In this document: positions 18,353 through 33,347 of the stretch, piece by piece
Position numbering within the stretch: the first letter of the stretch is position 1
Layout of the letters: each line of letters starts with the position of its first letter
From: Cecembia sp.
GTDB taxonomy: Bacteria; Bacteroidota; Bacteroidia; Cytophagales; Cyclobacteriaceae
Length of the DNA stretch: 64,000 bases
Direction: 5' to 3'
Assembly (NCBI RefSeq): GCF_007126775.1
Contig: NZ_SLAP01000123.1
Span: 1 to 64,000 of the forward strand
Position numbers and translations under genes: made by a program
The notes under the pieces: model-generated
What the model was told of the DNA's origin: nothing
Databases searched by the model: none
The model's input: only the letters and a program-made list of their open reading frames with translations

Positions 18353-21300
18353 TTGGCTATCCAGAATCAAACCGTAAGGAAAAGTTTCTCATCTATTAAG
18401 GTAGTCAAAGACTATCCGGATTTCTTAGATATCCAATTACAATCTTTCAAAGACTTTTTTCAGTTGGATACTCCTGCTGAGAAAAGAAGACAGGATGGTC
18501 TTTTCAAGGTTTTCTCCGAAAATTTCCCTATTTCCGATTCCAGGGAAAATTTCACCCTTGAGTTTATTGACTACACAGTAGATCCTCCTAAATATAGCGT
18601 TGAAGAATGTATCGATAGGGGATTGACCTATTCTGTTCCATTGAAAGCAAAATTGAGGTTACTTTGCCATGATGAGGACAATGAGGATTTCGAAACCATT
18701 GAGCAGGAGGTATTCTTAGGAAACCTTCCTTATATGACCGAAAAAGGCTCATTTGTAATCAATGGTGCCGAAAGGGTGATCGTCTCACAACTACATAGGT
18801 CTCCGGGTGTATTCTTTGCACAAAGCAAGCATACCAACGGTACAAAACTCTATTCTGCCAGAATTATACCATTCAAGGGAAGCTGGATAGAATTTGCTAC
18901 TGACATCAACAATGTCATGTATGCTTATATCGATAGGAAAAAGAAGTTTCCTGTTACCACGCTCCTTAGGGCGATCGGATTCGGATCTGACAAGCAAATT
19001 TTGGATCTTTTTGGACTCTCCGAAGAGGTAGAAGCCAATAAAAGTACGCTTAAAAAAATCACAGGAAGAAAACTTGCAGCCCGTGTCCTGAGAACTTGGG
19101 TGGAAGACTTCGTGGATGAGGATACAGGTGAGGTAGTTTCTATTGATAGAAATGAAGTGCTTTTGGAAAGAGATTCTGTTTTGACAGAAGAAGACATTGA
19201 ACTGATTCTTGAATCCGGCACAAAATCCATTATACTTCATAGAGAAGATGTGAATGTAGCGGATTACTCAATTGTATACAATACACTCCAAAAGGACAAT
19301 TCCAATTCTGAAAAAGAAGCTGTTGAGGTGATTTACCGTCAATTGAGAAACACCGAAGCTCCGGATGAGGCCACAGCCCGTGAGGTCATCCATGGACTGT
19401 TTTTCTCAGATAAAAGGTACGATCTTGGAGAAGTAGGAAGATACAGAATCAACAAAAAGCTAAGTCTTAGCATTGCTGCTGAGAAAATTGTGCTTACTAC
19501 AGAAGATATTATCAGCATTGTCAAATACCTCATTGGATTGATTAATTCCAAAGCGGTAGTTGATGATATTGATCACCTTTCCAATAGGAGGGTAAGAACT
19601 GTTGGTGAACAGCTTTACAGTCAGTTTGGAGTAGGTCTTGCAAGAATGGCAAGAACCATACGAGAAAGAATGAACGTTAGGGACAACGAAGACTTCAAAC
19701 CTGTTGATCTGATCAATGCGAGAACTTTGTCTTCTGTCATCAACTCATTCTTTGGAACCAACCAACTTTCTCAGTTTATGGACCAGACCAATCCTTTGGC
19801 TGAGTTGACCCATAAGAGGAGATTATCTGCTCTTGGACCAGGTGGACTATCGAGAGAAAGAGCTGGTTTTGAAGTGCGTGATGTTCACTACACACACTAC
19901 GGACGCCTTTGTACGATAGAAACACCTGAAGGACCAAACATTGGATTGATCTCTTCTCTCTGTGTGCACGCTAAAGTTAACTCTATGGGCTTCTTGGAAA
20001 CTCCTTACAGAAAAGTTAAGGACGGAAAAGTAAGTATGGATGTCAACGATATCGTATTTCTTACGGCAGAGGAAGAAGATGACAACAATATCGCTCAGGC
20101 GAATGCTCCGCTTGATGAAAAAGGTACCTTTATCAATGAAAGGGTAAAGGCCAGATTTGAAGGTGACTTCCCTGTCCTTGAACCTAATGAAATCAGCTAC
20201 ATGGATGTGGCGCCCAATCAGATTGTATCGGTTGCAGCTTCCCTGATTCCTTTCCTTGAGCATGATGATGCGAACCGTGCCCTTATGGGATCCAACATGC
20301 AGCGTCAGGCAGTTCCTTTGTTGAAACCGGAATCGCCTATTGTAGGTACAGGGCTTGAAGCCAAAGCTGCAACAGATTCCAGGGCTTTGATTTTGGCAGA
20401 AGCTGATGGACAGGTTGAGTACGTGGATTCCACTACAATCACTATCAAATATGATCTGTCAGATGATGAATTACTGGTTAATTTCAGTGATGAATACAAG
20501 ACCTACAGCCTGATTAAATTCAGAAGAACCAATCAGGATACAACAATCAACCTTACCCCTCTTGTTTTGAAAGGGGACAAAGTGAAAAAAGGACAGGTAT
20601 TGTGCGAAGGTTATTCAACCAACCAAGGTGAATTGGCCTTAGGTAAAAACCTAAGGGTAGCTTACATGCCTTGGCAAGGATATAACTTTGAGGATGCGAT
20701 TGTTATTTCCGAAAGGGTAGTAAGAGAGGATGTCTTTACCTCTATCCATATTGAGGAATTCCAACTTGAAGTTAGGGATACAAAAAGGGGTGAAGAAGAA
20801 CTGACATCAGAAATTCCTAACGTCTCTGAGGAGGCAGTTAAAAATCTGGACGAAAACGGAATCATCCGAGTAGGTGCAGAGGTGAAAGAAGGAGATATCA
20901 TCATAGGTAAAATCACACCTAAAGGTGAAACTGATCCAACGCCTGAAGAAAAGCTGCTCCGTGCGATTTTTGGTGACAAAGCCGGTGATGTGAAAGATGC
21001 TTCATTGAAAGCTTCCCCCTCACTTAACGGTGTTGTCATTGAAACCAAATTGTTTTCCAGACCAAAGAAAGACAAGGATTTGAGGGCTAAAGCCAAGGCA
21101 GAAGTTGAGAAATTAAAAGCAAAATATTCCAAAGATCTTTTGGGTATCCGTGCAAAAATGATCAACAAATTGCTGACTTTGTTAGATGGTAAGACTTCCC
21201 AGGGTGTTAGACACAAGTTTGGGGATGAAATAATCAGTAAAGGGGTTAAATTCAATGCCAAGAACATTGAACAAAACCTTTTCCCTGCCAAGAATCCTTA

Positions 21301-22228
21301 TAGAGATGAGTCTAACTATAATGTTCCTGAAGAAGCCAATTTGGTATCGGACATTATTTTGGATGATTGGACTGAGGATGCGCATACCAATGACCTTATC
21401 CAAAAGTTGGTGAAAAACTACGTGAACTCCAGAAATGAAATTTCAGGCAGGTTCAAAAGGGATAAATTTACCTTAGAAGTAGGCGATGAGCTTCCAGCTG
21501 GTATTGTGCAATTGGCTAAGGTTTACATTGCCAAAAAGCGCAAGCTAAAAGTTGGGGATAAAATGGCCGGCCGTCATGGTAATAAAGGTATCGTTGCCAG
21601 GATCGTAAGAGATGAGGATATGCCTTTCCTTGAGGACGGAACACCAATGGATATTGTTTTGAACCCATTGGGTGTACCTTCAAGGATGAATATTGGTCAG
21701 ATTTATGAGACCGTATTGGCTTGGGCAGGACTTAACTTGGGCAAAAAATATGCAACTCCGATATTCGATGGTGCTACCATGGAAGAGGTTGCGGCTGAGT
21801 TGGAGGCTGCGGGGCTACCAGCTTATGGAAGGACTTATCTATATGATGGGCTTACAGGGCATAAATTTGATCAACCGGTAACAGTAGGTATTACTTATAT
21901 GTTGAAACTGGGCCACTTGGTTGATGACAAGATGCACGCAAGGTCTATAGGTCCTTATTCACTCATCACGCAGCAGCCATTGGGTGGTAAAGCCCAGTTT
22001 GGTGGTCAGCGTTTTGGTGAAATGGAGGTTTGGGCATTGGAAGCATTTGGTGCTTCTCATGTACTGCAGGAGATTCTTACCGTTAAGTCTGATGATGTGG
22101 TAGGTAGGGCTAAGGCTTATGAGGCAATAGTAAAAGGTGAAAACCTTCCTAAGCCAAATATTCCTGAATCATTCAATGTATTGGTTCATGAATTGAGAGG
22201 TCTAGCTCTTGAAATTACCCTTGACTAA
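18353..22228 (+). CDS. rpoB: DNA-directed RNA polymerase subunit beta (TTG start)
   Basis: Full-length Rpo[15 protein letters not shown]; first codon TTG at 18353. Confidence 0.98.
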   Translation: MAIQNQTVRKSFSSIKVVKDYPDFLDIQLQSFKDFFQLDTPAEKRRQDGLFKVFSENFPISDSRENFTLEFIDYTVDPPKYSVEECIDRGLTYSVPLKAKLRLLCHDEDNEDFETIEQEVFLGNLPYMTEKGSFVINGAERVIVSQLHRSPGVFFAQSKHTNGTKLYSARIIPFKGSWIEFATDINNVMYAYIDRKKKFPVTTLLRAIGFGSDKQILDLFGLSEEVEANKSTLKKITGRKLAARVLRTWVEDFVDEDTGEVVSIDRNEVLLERDSVLTEEDIELILESGTKSIILHREDVNVADYSIVYNTLQKDNSNSEKEAVEVIYRQLRNTEAPDEATAREVIHGLFFSDKRYDLGEVGRYRINKKLSLSIAAEKIVLTTEDIISIVKYLIGLINSKAVVDDIDHLSNRRVRTVGEQLYSQFGVGLARMARTIRERMNVRDNEDFKPVDLINARTLSSVINSFFGTNQLSQFMDQTNPLAELTHKRRLSALGPGGLSRERAGFEVRDVHYTHYGRLCTIETPEGPNIGLISSLCVHAKVNSMGFLETPYRKVKDGKVSMDVNDIVFLTAEEEDDNNIAQANAPLDEKGTFINERVKARFEGDFPVLEPNEISYMDVAPNQIVSVAASLIPFLEHDDANRALMGSNMQRQAVPLLKPESPIVGTGLEAKAATDSRALILAEADGQVEYVDSTTITIKYDLSDDELLVNFSDEYKTYSLIKFRRTNQDTTINLTPLVLKGDKVKKGQVLCEGYSTNQGELALGKNLRVAYMPWQGYNFEDAIVISERVVREDVFTSIHIEEFQLEVRDTKRGEEELTSEIPNVSEEAVKNLDENGIIRVGAEVKEGDIIIGKITPKGETDPTPEEKLLRAIFGDKAGDVKDASLKASPSLNGVVIETKLFSRPKKDKDLRAKAKAEVEKLKAKYSKDLLGIRAKMINKLLTLLDGKTSQGVRHKFGDEIISKGVKFNAKNIEQNLFPAKNPYRDESNYNVPEEANLVSDIILDDWTEDAHTNDLIQKLVKNYVNSRNEISGRFKRDKFTLEVGDELPAGIVQLAKVYIAKKRKLKVGDKMAGRHGNKGIVARIVRDEDMPFLEDGTPMDIVLNPLGVPSRMNIGQIYETVLAWAGLNLGKKYATPIFDGATMEEVAAELEAAGLPAYGRTYLYDGLTGHKFDQPVTVGITYMLKLGHLVDDKMHARSIGPYSLITQQPLGGKAQFGGQRFGEMEVWALEAFGASHVLQEILTVKSDDVVGRAKAYEAIVKGENLPKPNIPESFNVLVHELRGLALEITLD

Positions 22229-22275
22229 TTCAAAAATAATGGGCCTCAGGGCCCTAAACATACTCTTCAACAATT

Positions 22276-25200
22276 ATGGCGTTCAGAAAAAATAAAAAAC
22301 TAAACATCGACTTTTCCAGAGTCACTATTAGTTTGGCCTCTCCAGAATCAATTCTGGATAGTTCCCATGGTGAAGTAACGCAGCCCGAAACAATCAATTA
22401 CAGAACCTACAAGCCTGAAATGGGTGGGTTGTTCTGTGAGCGGATTTTCGGTCCTGTTAAAGACTGGGAATGTCATTGTGGTAAATACAAGCGCATAAGA
22501 TACAAAGGCATTATTTGTGACCGATGCGGTGTTGAGGTGACTGAAAAGAAAGTACGTAGAGAGCGTATGGGACACATCGAATTGGTGGTTCCTGTCGCTC
22601 ACATATGGTACTTTAAGTCCCTTCCCAATAAAATCGGTTACTTGTTGGGCTTGCCTACCAAGAAATTGGATCAGATTGTTTATTATGAGAGGTATGCTGT
22701 AATTCAACCTGGTTTAAAAGCCGAGGATGGGATTCAGTACCTTGACTTTTTGACTGAAGACGAGTATTTGGATATCATGGATAAGCTTCCAAAAGAAAAC
22801 CAAATGCTGGATGATGATGATCCAAATAAATTCATAGCCAAGATGGGTGCTGAGGCAATCGAGATGCTTTTGGCAAGATTGGATCTTGATGATCTTTCCT
22901 ACAGCTTGAGACATCAGGCGGCTACTGATACATCCCAGCAGCGTAAAGCGGAAGCTTTGAAGCGCTTAAAGGTTGTTGAGGCCTTTAGGGATGCTAGGAC
23001 AAGGATAGAAAATCGCCCCGAATGGATGGTTATCAGAATGGTTCCCGTAATTCCACCGGAACTGAGACCATTGGTTCCTTTGGATGGTGGTAGATTTGCC
23101 ACGTCTGATTTGAATGATCTTTATAGAAGGGTAATCATCAGAAACAACCGATTGAAGCGTTTGATCGATATCAAAGCACCGGAGGTGATTTTGAGAAACG
23201 AAAAAAGGATGCTGCAGGAAGCTGTTGATTCCCTATTTGATAATTCAAGAAAAGTAAATGCTGTAAGATCTGACGGTAACAGAGCCTTGAAATCACTTTC
23301 AGATATGTTGAAAGGTAAGCAAGGACGTTTCCGTCAAAACCTTCTCGGTAAGAGGGTAGATTATTCTGGTAGATCAGTAATTGTGGTAGGGCCGGAATTA
23401 AAATTGCACGAGTGTGGTCTTCCTAAGAATATGGCTGCTGAGCTTTTCAAACCTTTCATCATCAGGAAACTGATCGAAAGAGGAATTGTGAAGACGGTAA
23501 AATCAGCCAAAAAGATTGTTGATAGAAAAGACCCTGTAGTTTGGGATATACTTGAAAATGTATTGAAAGGACACCCTGTATTGCTTAACCGCGCACCAAC
23601 TTTGCACAGGTTGGGTATTCAGGCTTTCCAGCCAAAACTGATTGAAGGAAAAGCGATACAGTTACACCCACTGGTTTGTACCGCATTCAACGCCGATTTT
23701 GATGGTGACCAGATGGCTGTTCACGTTCCTTTAGGACATGAAGCCATTTTGGAAGCTTCTACCTTAATGCTTTCTTCGCATAATATTCTTAACCCAGCCA
23801 ACGGTGCACCTATAACCGTACCTTCACAGGATATGGTTTTGGGACTTTACTTCGTAACCAAAGGCAAGAAATCCACGGCAGAAGAACCGGTGCTTGGTGA
23901 AGGCATGACTTTCTATGGAGAAGAGGAAGTAATTATAGCCATGAATGAAGGCACGGTATCAAAGCATGCACTTATTAAGTGTAAAGTAAAAGTCAGAAAT
24001 GAAGATGGATCATTAGAAGAGAAAATAATTGATACCGTAGCAGGCAGATTGATCTTCAATCAGTTTGTTCCTGAGGAAGTAGGTTTTGTCAATGAATTAT
24101 TGACCAAGAAAAAACTGCAACAGATTATTTCTGAGGTAGTAAAAATCTGTGGTGTGGCAAGAACAGCCCAATTCTTGGATGATATCAAGCATCTTGGTTT
24201 CCAAATGGCGTATTCCGGTGGTCTTTCCATGGGATTGAATGATGTCATTATTCCTGAGGATAAAGACACTTTGATCAACAAGGCCAAAGAGGAAGTAGAT
24301 CAAGTTTGGAACAACTACCTTATGGGTCTTATTACAGACAATGAAAGATACAATCAGGTAATTGATATTTGGACCAGAACCAATTCTTTCCTTACCAACA
24401 TTCTGATGAAACAGATGGAGGAAGATAAGCAAGGATTCAACGCCATTTACATGATGATGCACTCTGGCGCCAGGGGTTCCAGAGAGCAGATCCGTCAGTT
24501 GGGTGGTATGAGAGGTCTGATGGCCAAGCCTCAGAAAAACCTTCAAGGTTCTGTTGGAGAGATTATTGAGAATCCAATTCTTTCGAACTTCAAAGAAGGA
24601 CTAGATGTATTGGAGTACTTTATCTCTACTCATGGTGCCCGTAAGGGTCTTGCTGATACTGCCTTGAAAACTGCTGATGCGGGTTATTTGACCCGTCGTC
24701 TAGTGGATGTAGCACAGGATATGATCATATCAGAAGATGACTGTGGTACCTTGAGAGGTTTGGTAGTTTCTGCTTTGAAGGACAATGATGAGATTGTAGA
24801 GCCACTTTCTGAAAGGATTTTGGGTAGGGTATCTGTACATGATGTATACGATCCTATTTCAGATGAATTGATTATTCCTTCAGGCATAGAGATTACTGAG
24901 GAAATTGCCAAAAGAGTAGACGAATCTGCCATAGAAGAAGTAGAGATAAGATCAGTATTGACTTGTGAAACCAGAAGAGGGGTTTGTGCCAAATGTTATG
25001 GACGTAACCTCGCTACTGGCGGAATGGTACAATCTGGTGAGTCAGTAGGGGTGATTGCAGCACAATCCATCGGTGAGCCAGGTACTCAGCTTACCTTGAG
25101 AACCTTCCACGTAGGTGGTACTGCTTCCAATATTTCTGTTGAAGCAAGCATTAATGCCAAGTTTGAGGGTGTTGTAGAGTTTGAAGAAGAATTACGTTGG

Positions 25201-26586
25201 ATTGAAACAACCAATAAAGATGGAGATTCAATTTCCATCGTTATGGGTAGGTCTGGCGAAATCAAGATCAACGAAGCCAAAACCGGGAAGACTTTGGTCT
25301 CTAACCACGTGCCATATGGTGCAGTTCTGAATGTGAAAGATGGACAAAAAATTGCCAAGGGAGATTCTCTTTGTACTTGGGATCCATACAATGCTGTTAT
25401 TCTTTCTGAATACGAAGGTACCGTTGATTTTGAGTCCATAATCGAAGGGATTACATATAAAGAAGTAGCTGATGATCAGACAGGTTATCGTGAAAAAGTA
25501 ATCATTGACACCAAAGATAAAACCAAAAACCCTGCAGTCTTGGTAAATTATGGGGATGAGACCAAAGCTTACAATATCCCTGTTGGTGCCCACCTTTCTG
25601 TTGAAGCAGGAGATAAAGTGAGAGCAGGTCAGATATTGGTCAAGATCCCTAGATCTGTTGGTAAAACAAGAGATATTACGGGTGGTCTTCCAAGGGTAAC
25701 AGAGCTCTTTGAAGCGAGGAATCCATCTAACCCAGCTGTGGTCTCAGAAATCGATGGTGTAGTTACTTACGGAGGTATCAAGAGAGGAAATAGGGAAATC
25801 TTTATTGAATCCAGAGATGGTGTTAAGAAGAGGTATATGGTTTCATTGTCCAAGCACATTCTCGTGCAGGAAAATGACTTTATCAGAGCCGGTGAACCAC
25901 TTTCTGATGGAGCCATAACACCTAATGATATCTTGGCCATCAAAGGACCAACTGCTGTTCAGGAATACTTGGTAAATGAAATTCAGGAAGTATACCGTTT
26001 GCAGGGTGTGAAAATCAATGATAAGCATATCGAGGTAATTGTGAGCCAGATGATGCAGAAGGTTGAGATTCTTGAGCCAGGAGACACCAATTTCCTTCAA
26101 GGTCAGATTGTGGACAAATGGGCTTTCAGAGAAGAGAACGACAATATCCTTGACAAGAAAGTGGTGATGGATGCAGGAGACTCTTCTACTTTAAAGCCGG
26201 GGATGATCATCACTTCAAGGAGATTGAGAGATGAAAATTCAAGTTTGAAGCGTAAGGATTTGAAACTGGTACAGGTCCGTGATGCGGAAACTGCAGTTTC
26301 CAGACCTACTTTACAGGGTATCACGGCTGCCTCTTTGGGTACAGAAAGCTTTATATCGGCTGCTTCCTTCCAGGAAACTACAAAGGTATTGAGCGAAGCT
26401 GCCATCCGAGGTAAGAGAGATGAATTGTTAGGATTGAAAGAGAATGTAATTGTAGGTCATTTGATCCCGGCAGGTACGGGTCAGAGACACCTCAAGCATG
26501 TCATAGTAGGTTCTCAGGAGGATTATGATAGAATGTCTTCTGAAAAGGAAAGAACAATCAGAAAGTCCAAAGAGCCTGTTAAGTAA
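22276..26586 (+). CDS. rpoC: DNA-directed RNA polymerase subunit beta'
   Basis: [15 protein letters not shown] catalytic motif; zinc-binding [23 protein letters not shown]. Confidence 0.99.
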   Translation: MAFRKNKKLNIDFSRVTISLASPESILDSSHGEVTQPETINYRTYKPEMGGLFCERIFGPVKDWECHCGKYKRIRYKGIICDRCGVEVTEKKVRRERMGHIELVVPVAHIWYFKSLPNKIGYLLGLPTKKLDQIVYYERYAVIQPGLKAEDGIQYLDFLTEDEYLDIMDKLPKENQMLDDDDPNKFIAKMGAEAIEMLLARLDLDDLSYSLRHQAATDTSQQRKAEALKRLKVVEAFRDARTRIENRPEWMVIRMVPVIPPELRPLVPLDGGRFATSDLNDLYRRVIIRNNRLKRLIDIKAPEVILRNEKRMLQEAVDSLFDNSRKVNAVRSDGNRALKSLSDMLKGKQGRFRQNLLGKRVDYSGRSVIVVGPELKLHECGLPKNMAAELFKPFIIRKLIERGIVKTVKSAKKIVDRKDPVVWDILENVLKGHPVLLNRAPTLHRLGIQAFQPKLIEGKAIQLHPLVCTAFNADFDGDQMAVHVPLGHEAILEASTLMLSSHNILNPANGAPITVPSQDMVLGLYFVTKGKKSTAEEPVLGEGMTFYGEEEVIIAMNEGTVSKHALIKCKVKVRNEDGSLEEKIIDTVAGRLIFNQFVPEEVGFVNELLTKKKLQQIISEVVKICGVARTAQFLDDIKHLGFQMAYSGGLSMGLNDVIIPEDKDTLINKAKEEVDQVWNNYLMGLITDNERYNQVIDIWTRTNSFLTNILMKQMEEDKQGFNAIYMMMHSGARGSREQIRQLGGMRGLMAKPQKNLQGSVGEIIENPILSNFKEGLDVLEYFISTHGARKGLADTALKTADAGYLTRRLVDVAQDMIISEDDCGTLRGLVVSALKDNDEIVEPLSERILGRVSVHDVYDPISDELIIPSGIEITEEIAKRVDESAIEEVEIRSVLTCETRRGVCAKCYGRNLATGGMVQSGESVGVIAAQSIGEPGTQLTLRTFHVGGTASNISVEASINAKFEGVVEFEEELRWIETTNKDGDSISIVMGRSGEIKINEAKTGKTLVSNHVPYGAVLNVKDGQKIAKGDSLCTWDPYNAVILSEYEGTVDFESIIEGITYKEVADDQTGYREKVIIDTKDKTKNPAVLVNYGDETKAYNIPVGAHLSVEAGDKVRAGQILVKIPRSVGKTRDITGGLPRVTELFEARNPSNPAVVSEIDGVVTYGGIKRGNREIFIESRDGVKKRYMVSLSKHILVQENDFIRAGEPLSDGAITPNDILAIKGPTAVQEYLVNEIQEVYRLQGVKINDKHIEVIVSQMMQKVEILEPGDTNFLQGQIVDKWAFREENDNILDKKVVMDAGDSSTLKPGMIITSRRLRDENSSLKRKDLKLVQVRDAETAVSRPTLQGITAASLGTESFISAASFQETTKVLSEAAIRGKRDELLGLKENVIVGHLIPAGTGQRHLKHVIVGSQEDYDRMSSEKERTIRKSKEPVK

Positions 26587-26608
26587 GTAAAAACTCGATT
26601 TAAAATTT

Positions 26609-26638
26609 AAGGCCTGTAGTCAAATACAGGCCTTTTTT
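26609..26638 (+). terminator. terminator downstream of rpoC
   Basis: AAGGCCTGTA-gtcaaa-TACAGGCCTT followed by T4. Confidence 0.9.
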
Positions 26639-26648
26639 AATCAAAACA

Positions 26649-26987
26649 ATGAATACCATGGAAGACGAAAAGAAACCAAAACAACATCCGGAGCAGCAGA
26701 TCAATGTGGAGTTGTCCGAGGAAGTGGCGGAGGGTATTTACAGCAACTTGGCCATGATCGCCCATTCCAATTCAGAATTTGTCATTGATTTTATCAGATT
26801 GATGCCAGGAGTACCCAAGGCTAAAGTCAAATCCAGGATCATCATGACCCCTGACCATGCCAAAAGATTATTGGCAGCATTGAAAGACAACATTGCCAAA
26901 TATGAGCAGGCTTTTGGCAAAATTCAGGGTGGTTCAGAGGGGCCAAATTTTCCGATGAATTTTGGTGGGGGCTTTGGAGAAGCTTGA
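26649..26987 (+). CDS. DUF3467 family protein
   Basis: INVELSEEVAEGIYSNLAMIAHSNSEFVIDFIRLMPG...VKSRIIMTPDHAKRLLAALKDNIAKYE. Confidence 0.85.
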   Translation: MNTMEDEKKPKQHPEQQINVELSEEVAEGIYSNLAMIAHSNSEFVIDFIRLMPGVPKAKVKSRIIMTPDHAKRLLAALKDNIAKYEQAFGKIQGGSEGPNFPMNFGGGFGEA

Positions 26988-27006
26988 CAAAAATATAACA
27001 GCTTAA

Positions 27007-27038
27007 TTTTGTTTGTTTTATCGATTTGCCTACCTTTG
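27007..27038 (+). promoter_or_regulatory. Bacteroidota-type promoter (TTTTG-N19-TACCTTTG) upstream of rpsL
   Basis: TTTTG 27007-27011, TAnnTTTG 27031-27038. Confidence 0.75.
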
Positions 27039-27088
27039 CAGTCCAAAATTTACAAGTTTAAAGGAAGTAATTATAAATCTATCAGTTA

Positions 27089-27478
27089 ATGCCTACTATA
27101 CAACAGTTAGTAAGAAAAGGTAGAACCACGTTAGAGACGAAATCCAAGTCAAGGGCTTTGGATGCTTGTCCTCAGAGACGTGGTGTATGTACCAGGGTGT
27201 ACACTACCACCCCTAAGAAGCCTAACTCAGCGATGAGAAAAGTGGCCAGGGTAAGATTGACAAACGGTAAAGAGGTAAACGCTTACATTCCGGGAGAGGG
27301 TCATAATCTACAGGAGCACTCTATCGTATTGATCAGAGGGGGTCGTGTAAAGGACTTACCAGGTGTGCGTTACCACATTATCAGAGGTGCATTGGATACT
27401 GCCGGGGTAAAAGACCGTAAGCAAGGTCGCTCCAAGTACGGTGCTAAGCGTCCTAAGGCCGCTCCAGCAAAAAAATAA
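27089..27478 (+). CDS. rpsL: 30S ribosomal protein S12
   Basis: [30 protein letters not shown]. Confidence 0.99.
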   Translation: MPTIQQLVRKGRTTLETKSKSRALDACPQRRGVCTRVYTTTPKKPNSAMRKVARVRLTNGKEVNAYIPGEGHNLQEHSIVLIRGGRVKDLPGVRYHIIRGALDTAGVKDRKQGRSKYGAKRPKAAPAKK

Positions 27479-27501
27479 TTGATTAAAAACATTAAAAAAA
27501 A

Positions 27502-27969
27502 ATGAGAAAAGCGAAACCAAAGAAGAGATATATTCTTCCTGATCCAAAGTTTAACGACACTTTGGTAACCAAGTTCGTTAACTGTATGATGGTTGATGGA
27601 AAGAAGAGTATTGCTTACAAGATCTTCTACGACGCAGTCGAGAAGGTAGAACAAAAAGTAGGTGAGAACGGTCTTGAGGTTTGGAAAAAAGCGCTTAACA
27701 ATATTACTCCAGCCGTAGAGGTGAAGAGTCGTAGAGTTGGTGGTGCGACATTCCAGGTTCCAATGGAAGTTAGACCCGAAAGAAAAGTGTCCTTAGGTAT
27801 TAAGTGGATGATCACTTTTGCCAGAAAAAGAGGTGAGAAGACCATGACGGACAGACTTGCAGGTGAAATCATCTCCGCATCAAAAGGAGAAGGAGCAGCT
27901 GTGAAGAAGAAAGACGATACACACAGAATGGCAGAAGCAAACAAAGCATTCTCACATTTTAGATTTTAA
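27502..27969 (+). CDS. rpsG: 30S ribosomal protein S7
   Basis: [27 protein letters not shown]; position. Confidence 0.99.
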   Translation: MRKAKPKKRYILPDPKFNDTLVTKFVNCMMVDGKKSIAYKIFYDAVEKVEQKVGENGLEVWKKALNNITPAVEVKSRRVGGATFQVPMEVRPERKVSLGIKWMITFARKRGEKTMTDRLAGEIISASKGEGAAVKKKDDTHRMAEANKAFSHFRF

Positions 27970-27975
27970 TTTATA

Positions 27976-30096
<2,121 letters not shown>

Positions 30097-30108
30097 ATTT
30101 TAATCGAC

Positions 30109-30414
30109 ATGAATCAAAAAATAAGAATAAAATTGAAGTCTTACGATCACAGCCTGGTGGATAAGTCATCAGAGAAGATCGTCAAAGCGGTAAAAGCAAC
30201 CGGAGCCATCGTTGTAGGGCCTATTCCTTTGCCTACCAAAAAGGAAAAATTCACTGTGTTGAAATCACCACACGTGAATAAAAAAGCGAGAGATCAATAC
30301 CAGCTTTGTACTTACAAAAGATTGGTGGATATCTATAGCAACAGCTCTAAGACAGTAGATGCCTTGATGAAAATTGAACTGCCCAGCGGTGTAGATGTAG
30401 AGATCAAAGTCTGA
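30109..30414 (+). CDS. rpsJ: 30S ribosomal protein S10
   Basis: [35 protein letters not shown]. Confidence 0.98.
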   Translation: MNQKIRIKLKSYDHSLVDKSSEKIVKAVKATGAIVVGPIPLPTKKEKFTVLKSPHVNKKARDQYQLCTYKRLVDIYSNSSKTVDALMKIELPSGVDVEIKV

Positions 30415-30438
30415 CAGGCATCTGTTAAAAAATCCCTG

Positions 30439-30470
30439 AAAAACCTATCCGTATTTACGGGTGGGTTTTT
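30439..30470 (+). terminator. terminator between rpsJ and rplC
   Basis: AAAAACCTATCCGT-attt-ACGGGTGGGTTTTT (two G-T wobbles), then CTTTTTT. Confidence 0.85.
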
Positions 30471-30573
30471 CTTTTTTAAAATTTTGTCAACAGTATTTTG
30501 AGGATAGTACACTATAGTTGGAGGTTTACCCTCCAATTATTTTCGTAAATAATTGAAAATATTAAAGTTGGGG

Positions 30574-30604
30574 TTTGTAAGGTGGAATTAAATTTCTAAC
30601 TTTG
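30574..30604 (+). promoter_or_regulatory. Bacteroidota-type promoter (TTTG-N19-TAACTTTG) upstream of rplC
   Basis: TTTG 30574-30577, TAnnTTTG 30597-30604. Confidence 0.75.
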
Positions 30605-30667
30605 CAGTCCTTAAAAAGCACCCCTGTGCATAAGCGCTTGGGTTTCAAGATTATTATATAACAGAAG

Positions 30668-31300
30668 ATGTCTGGAATAATAGGTAAAAAAGTAGGAATG
30701 ACTAGCATTTTCAGTGCCGATGGACGAAATGTCGCATGCACGCTAATAGAAGCTGGTCCTTGCGTAGTGACGCAAGTAAAAAATTTAGAAACAGACGGGT
30801 ACAACGCTGTTCAGTTGGCTTATGGTGAGCGTAAGGAGAAAAATACGCCAAAACCATTGATCGGACATTTCAAAAAAGCCGGTACAACGCCAAAGCAGAA
30901 AGTTGTTGAATTCAGAGACTTCAGGGTCGAATTTGAAGGTCAGGTTGATCTTGGAAAAACCGTGGAAGCTGGTCAGGTATTCGTAGAAGGTGACTTCGTA
31001 GATGCTATCGGAACTTCCAAAGGTAAAGGTTTCCAAGGTGTAGTAAAAAGGCATGGATTTGCCGGTGTAGGTGGACAAACCCACGGTCAGCACAACAGGC
31101 AGAGACACCCTGGGTCTATTGGTGCATGCTCTTGGCCTTCAAGGGTTTTTAAGGGCATGAGAATGGCTGGTAGAACCGGTGGGGACAGGGTTAAAGTGAT
31201 TAACCTTAAAGTCCTAAAAATATATCCTGAAAAGAATCTACTGGTAGTGAGTGGTTCTGTTCCTGGTCCAAAAAATTCTTTCGTTATTCTAGAGAAGTAA
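30668..31300 (+). CDS. rplC: 50S ribosomal protein L3
   Basis: [28 protein letters not shown]. Confidence 0.99.
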   Translation: MSGIIGKKVGMTSIFSADGRNVACTLIEAGPCVVTQVKNLETDGYNAVQLAYGERKEKNTPKPLIGHFKKAGTTPKQKVVEFRDFRVEFEGQVDLGKTVEAGQVFVEGDFVDAIGTSKGKGFQGVVKRHGFAGVGGQTHGQHNRQRHPGSIGACSWPSRVFKGMRMAGRTGGDRVKVINLKVLKIYPEKNLLVVSGSVPGPKNSFVILEK

Positions 31301-31304
31301 GAAA

Positions 31305-31934
31305 ATGGAATTAGCAGTATTAAAACATAACGGCGAAGAAACAGGTAGAAATGTCAGTCTTTCAGATGACATTTTTGCGATCGAACCTAACGATCATGCC
31401 ATCTACCTAGATGTCAAACAATATTTGGCTAACCAGAGACAGGGTACTCACAAATCGAAAGAAAGAAATGAAGTAGCTGGTTCGACCAAAAAAATCAAGA
31501 AGCAAAAAGGTACGGGTGGTGCCAGGGCAGGCTCAATAAAGTCTCCTATATTCAGAGGTGGAGGAAGGGTTTTTGGCCCTAAGCCAAGAGATTATTCTTT
31601 CAAACTGAATAAAAGCCTTAAAGTTTTGGCCAGGAAGTCTGCATTGTCCTATAAAGTAAAAGAGAATAGCTTGGTTATTTTGGAAAATGTATCTTTTGAT
31701 GCACCAAAAACCAAGAGTTATATTGCTCTTTTAAATGGATTGGCACTTTCTGACAAAAAGACTTTGTTGGTATTACCTGAAGTTAATAAGAATGTATACC
31801 TGTCAAGCAGGAATTTACCTAAAGCAAGGGTGGTAACAGTAGACAGTGTTAACACTTACGAACTATTGAATGCTGACAGTTTGGTTCTGTGCGAAGGTTC
31901 TGTAAGTAAATTGGAAAACCTTTTATTGAAGTAA
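31305..31934 (+). CDS. rplD: 50S ribosomal protein L4
   Basis: [37 protein letters not shown]. Confidence 0.99.
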   Translation: MELAVLKHNGEETGRNVSLSDDIFAIEPNDHAIYLDVKQYLANQRQGTHKSKERNEVAGSTKKIKKQKGTGGARAGSIKSPIFRGGGRVFGPKPRDYSFKLNKSLKVLARKSALSYKVKENSLVILENVSFDAPKTKSYIALLNGLALSDKKTLLVLPEVNKNVYLSSRNLPKARVVTVDSVNTYELLNADSLVLCEGSVSKLENLLLK

Positions 31935-31938
31935 GATC

Positions 31939-32226
31939 ATGCAGATACTTAAAAGACCTTTGATTACGGAAAAAATTTCTGCGATGAATGAGCAGGGAGT
32001 TTACGGATTTGTGGTAGAGAAAACCGCAAGCAAGCCGGAAATAAAGAAAGCCGTAGAAAAGATGTATGGTGTAACGGTGGAAGATGTGCGTACGATGAGG
32101 TATGCAGGTAAGCCAAAGACCAGATACACCAAGACAAAAATCGTAACTGGTTACAGCAATGCTTTCAAGAAAGCTATTGTGAAAGTAGCCGATGGTGAAA
32201 TAATTGATTTTTACGGAGAAATTTAA
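31939..32226 (+). CDS. rplW: 50S ribosomal protein L23
   Basis: LKRPLITEKISAMNEQGVYGFVVEKTASKPEIKKAVE. Confidence 0.98.
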   Translation: MQILKRPLITEKISAMNEQGVYGFVVEKTASKPEIKKAVEKMYGVTVEDVRTMRYAGKPKTRYTKTKIVTGYSNAFKKAIVKVADGEIIDFYGEI

Positions 32227-32239
32227 TTGAATCATAACC

Positions 32240-33064
32240 ATGGCAGTTAAGAAATTAAAACCTGTAACCCCAGGAACCAGATTTAGAGTAGCTCCGGCAT
32301 TTGATGAGATTACTGCATCGAAGCCAGAAAAATCTCTTTTGGCGCCTAAGAGGAAAACAGGTGGTAGAAATAATTCAGGTAAAATGACCTCCAGATATAT
32401 TGGTGGTGGTCATAAGCAAAGACTTAGAGTTGTTGACTTTAAGAGAAGTAAATTTGGTGTACCGGCTGTAGTAAAGTCAGTTGAATACGATCCAAATAGG
32501 ACTGCACGCATCGCCTTATTATATTATGTAGATGGTGCAAAGGCCTATATCATCGCTCCGGAAGGTCTGCAAGTTGGGCAGACAGTGATTTCCGGAGAAA
32601 GCGTTGCTCCAGAAGTTGGTAATGCTATGCAATTGATAAATATCCCTTTGGGTACTATCGTCCATAACATTGAGCTTAAGCCTGGAAAAGGTGGAGCAAT
32701 GGCAAGAAGTGCCGGTGGCTATGCCCAAGTAGTGGCCCGTGAGGGAAAATACGTAACCGTTAAATTGCCTTCAGGTGAAATGAGGTTGGTATTGGGAACT
32801 TGTATGGCGACAATTGGAACAGTATCCAATGGTGATCACATGAATGTGGTATTAGGAAAAGCGGGTAGAAAACGTTGGCTTGGCAGAAGACCTAGAACAA
32901 GAGGTGTTGCGATGAACCCAGTAGATCACCCTATGGGTGGTGGCGAGGGCCGTTCTTCCGGAGGTCATCCCAGATCAAGGAAAGGTTTGCTTGCCAAGGG
33001 TAAGAAGACGAGGTCTCCTAAGAAGTATTCCAATAAATTCATCATTAGTAAAAGATCCAAATAA
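32240..33064 (+). CDS. rplB: 50S ribosomal protein L2
   Basis: [27 protein letters not shown]. Confidence 0.99.
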   Translation: MAVKKLKPVTPGTRFRVAPAFDEITASKPEKSLLAPKRKTGGRNNSGKMTSRYIGGGHKQRLRVVDFKRSKFGVPAVVKSVEYDPNRTARIALLYYVDGAKAYIIAPEGLQVGQTVISGESVAPEVGNAMQLINIPLGTIVHNIELKPGKGGAMARSAGGYAQVVAREGKYVTVKLPSGEMRLVLGTCMATIGTVSNGDHMNVVLGKAGRKRWLGRRPRTRGVAMNPVDHPMGGGEGRSSGGHPRSRKGLLAKGKKTRSPKKYSNKFIISKRSK

Positions 33065-33066
33065 TT

Positions 33067-33345
33067 ATGGCACGTTCATTAAAAAAAGGTCCTTATATAG
33101 AACATCACTTGGCCAAAAAAGTGGATGTGATGAACGAATCAGGCAAAAAGTCAGTGATCAAGACCTGGTCGAGAAGATCAATGATTTCCCCGGATTTCGT
33201 AGGTCATACCTTTGCTGTGCATAATGGGAATAAGTTCATTCCTGTGTTTGTTACAGACAACATGGTAGGCCATAAGCTTGGAGAGTTTGCACCTACTAGA
33301 AACTTTAGAGGTCATATCGCCAAAAAAGATAAAGGAAAGAGATAA
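33067..33345 (+). CDS. rpsS: 30S ribosomal protein S19
   Basis: [37 protein letters not shown]. Confidence 0.99.
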   Translation: MARSLKKGPYIEHHLAKKVDVMNESGKKSVIKTWSRRSMISPDFVGHTFAVHNGNKFIPVFVTDNMVGHKLGEFAPTRNFRGHIAKKDKGKR

Positions 33346-33347
33346 TC

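Noticed and set aside
22348-22707. Many antisense ORFs of 60-210 aa inside rpoB, rpoC, fusA, ribosomal and other genes (for example 22348-22707, 20662-21291, 24097-24546)
   Set aside because: They lie wholly opposite strongly conserved coding genes, have no recognisable motifs, and arise from codon bias on the sense strand.
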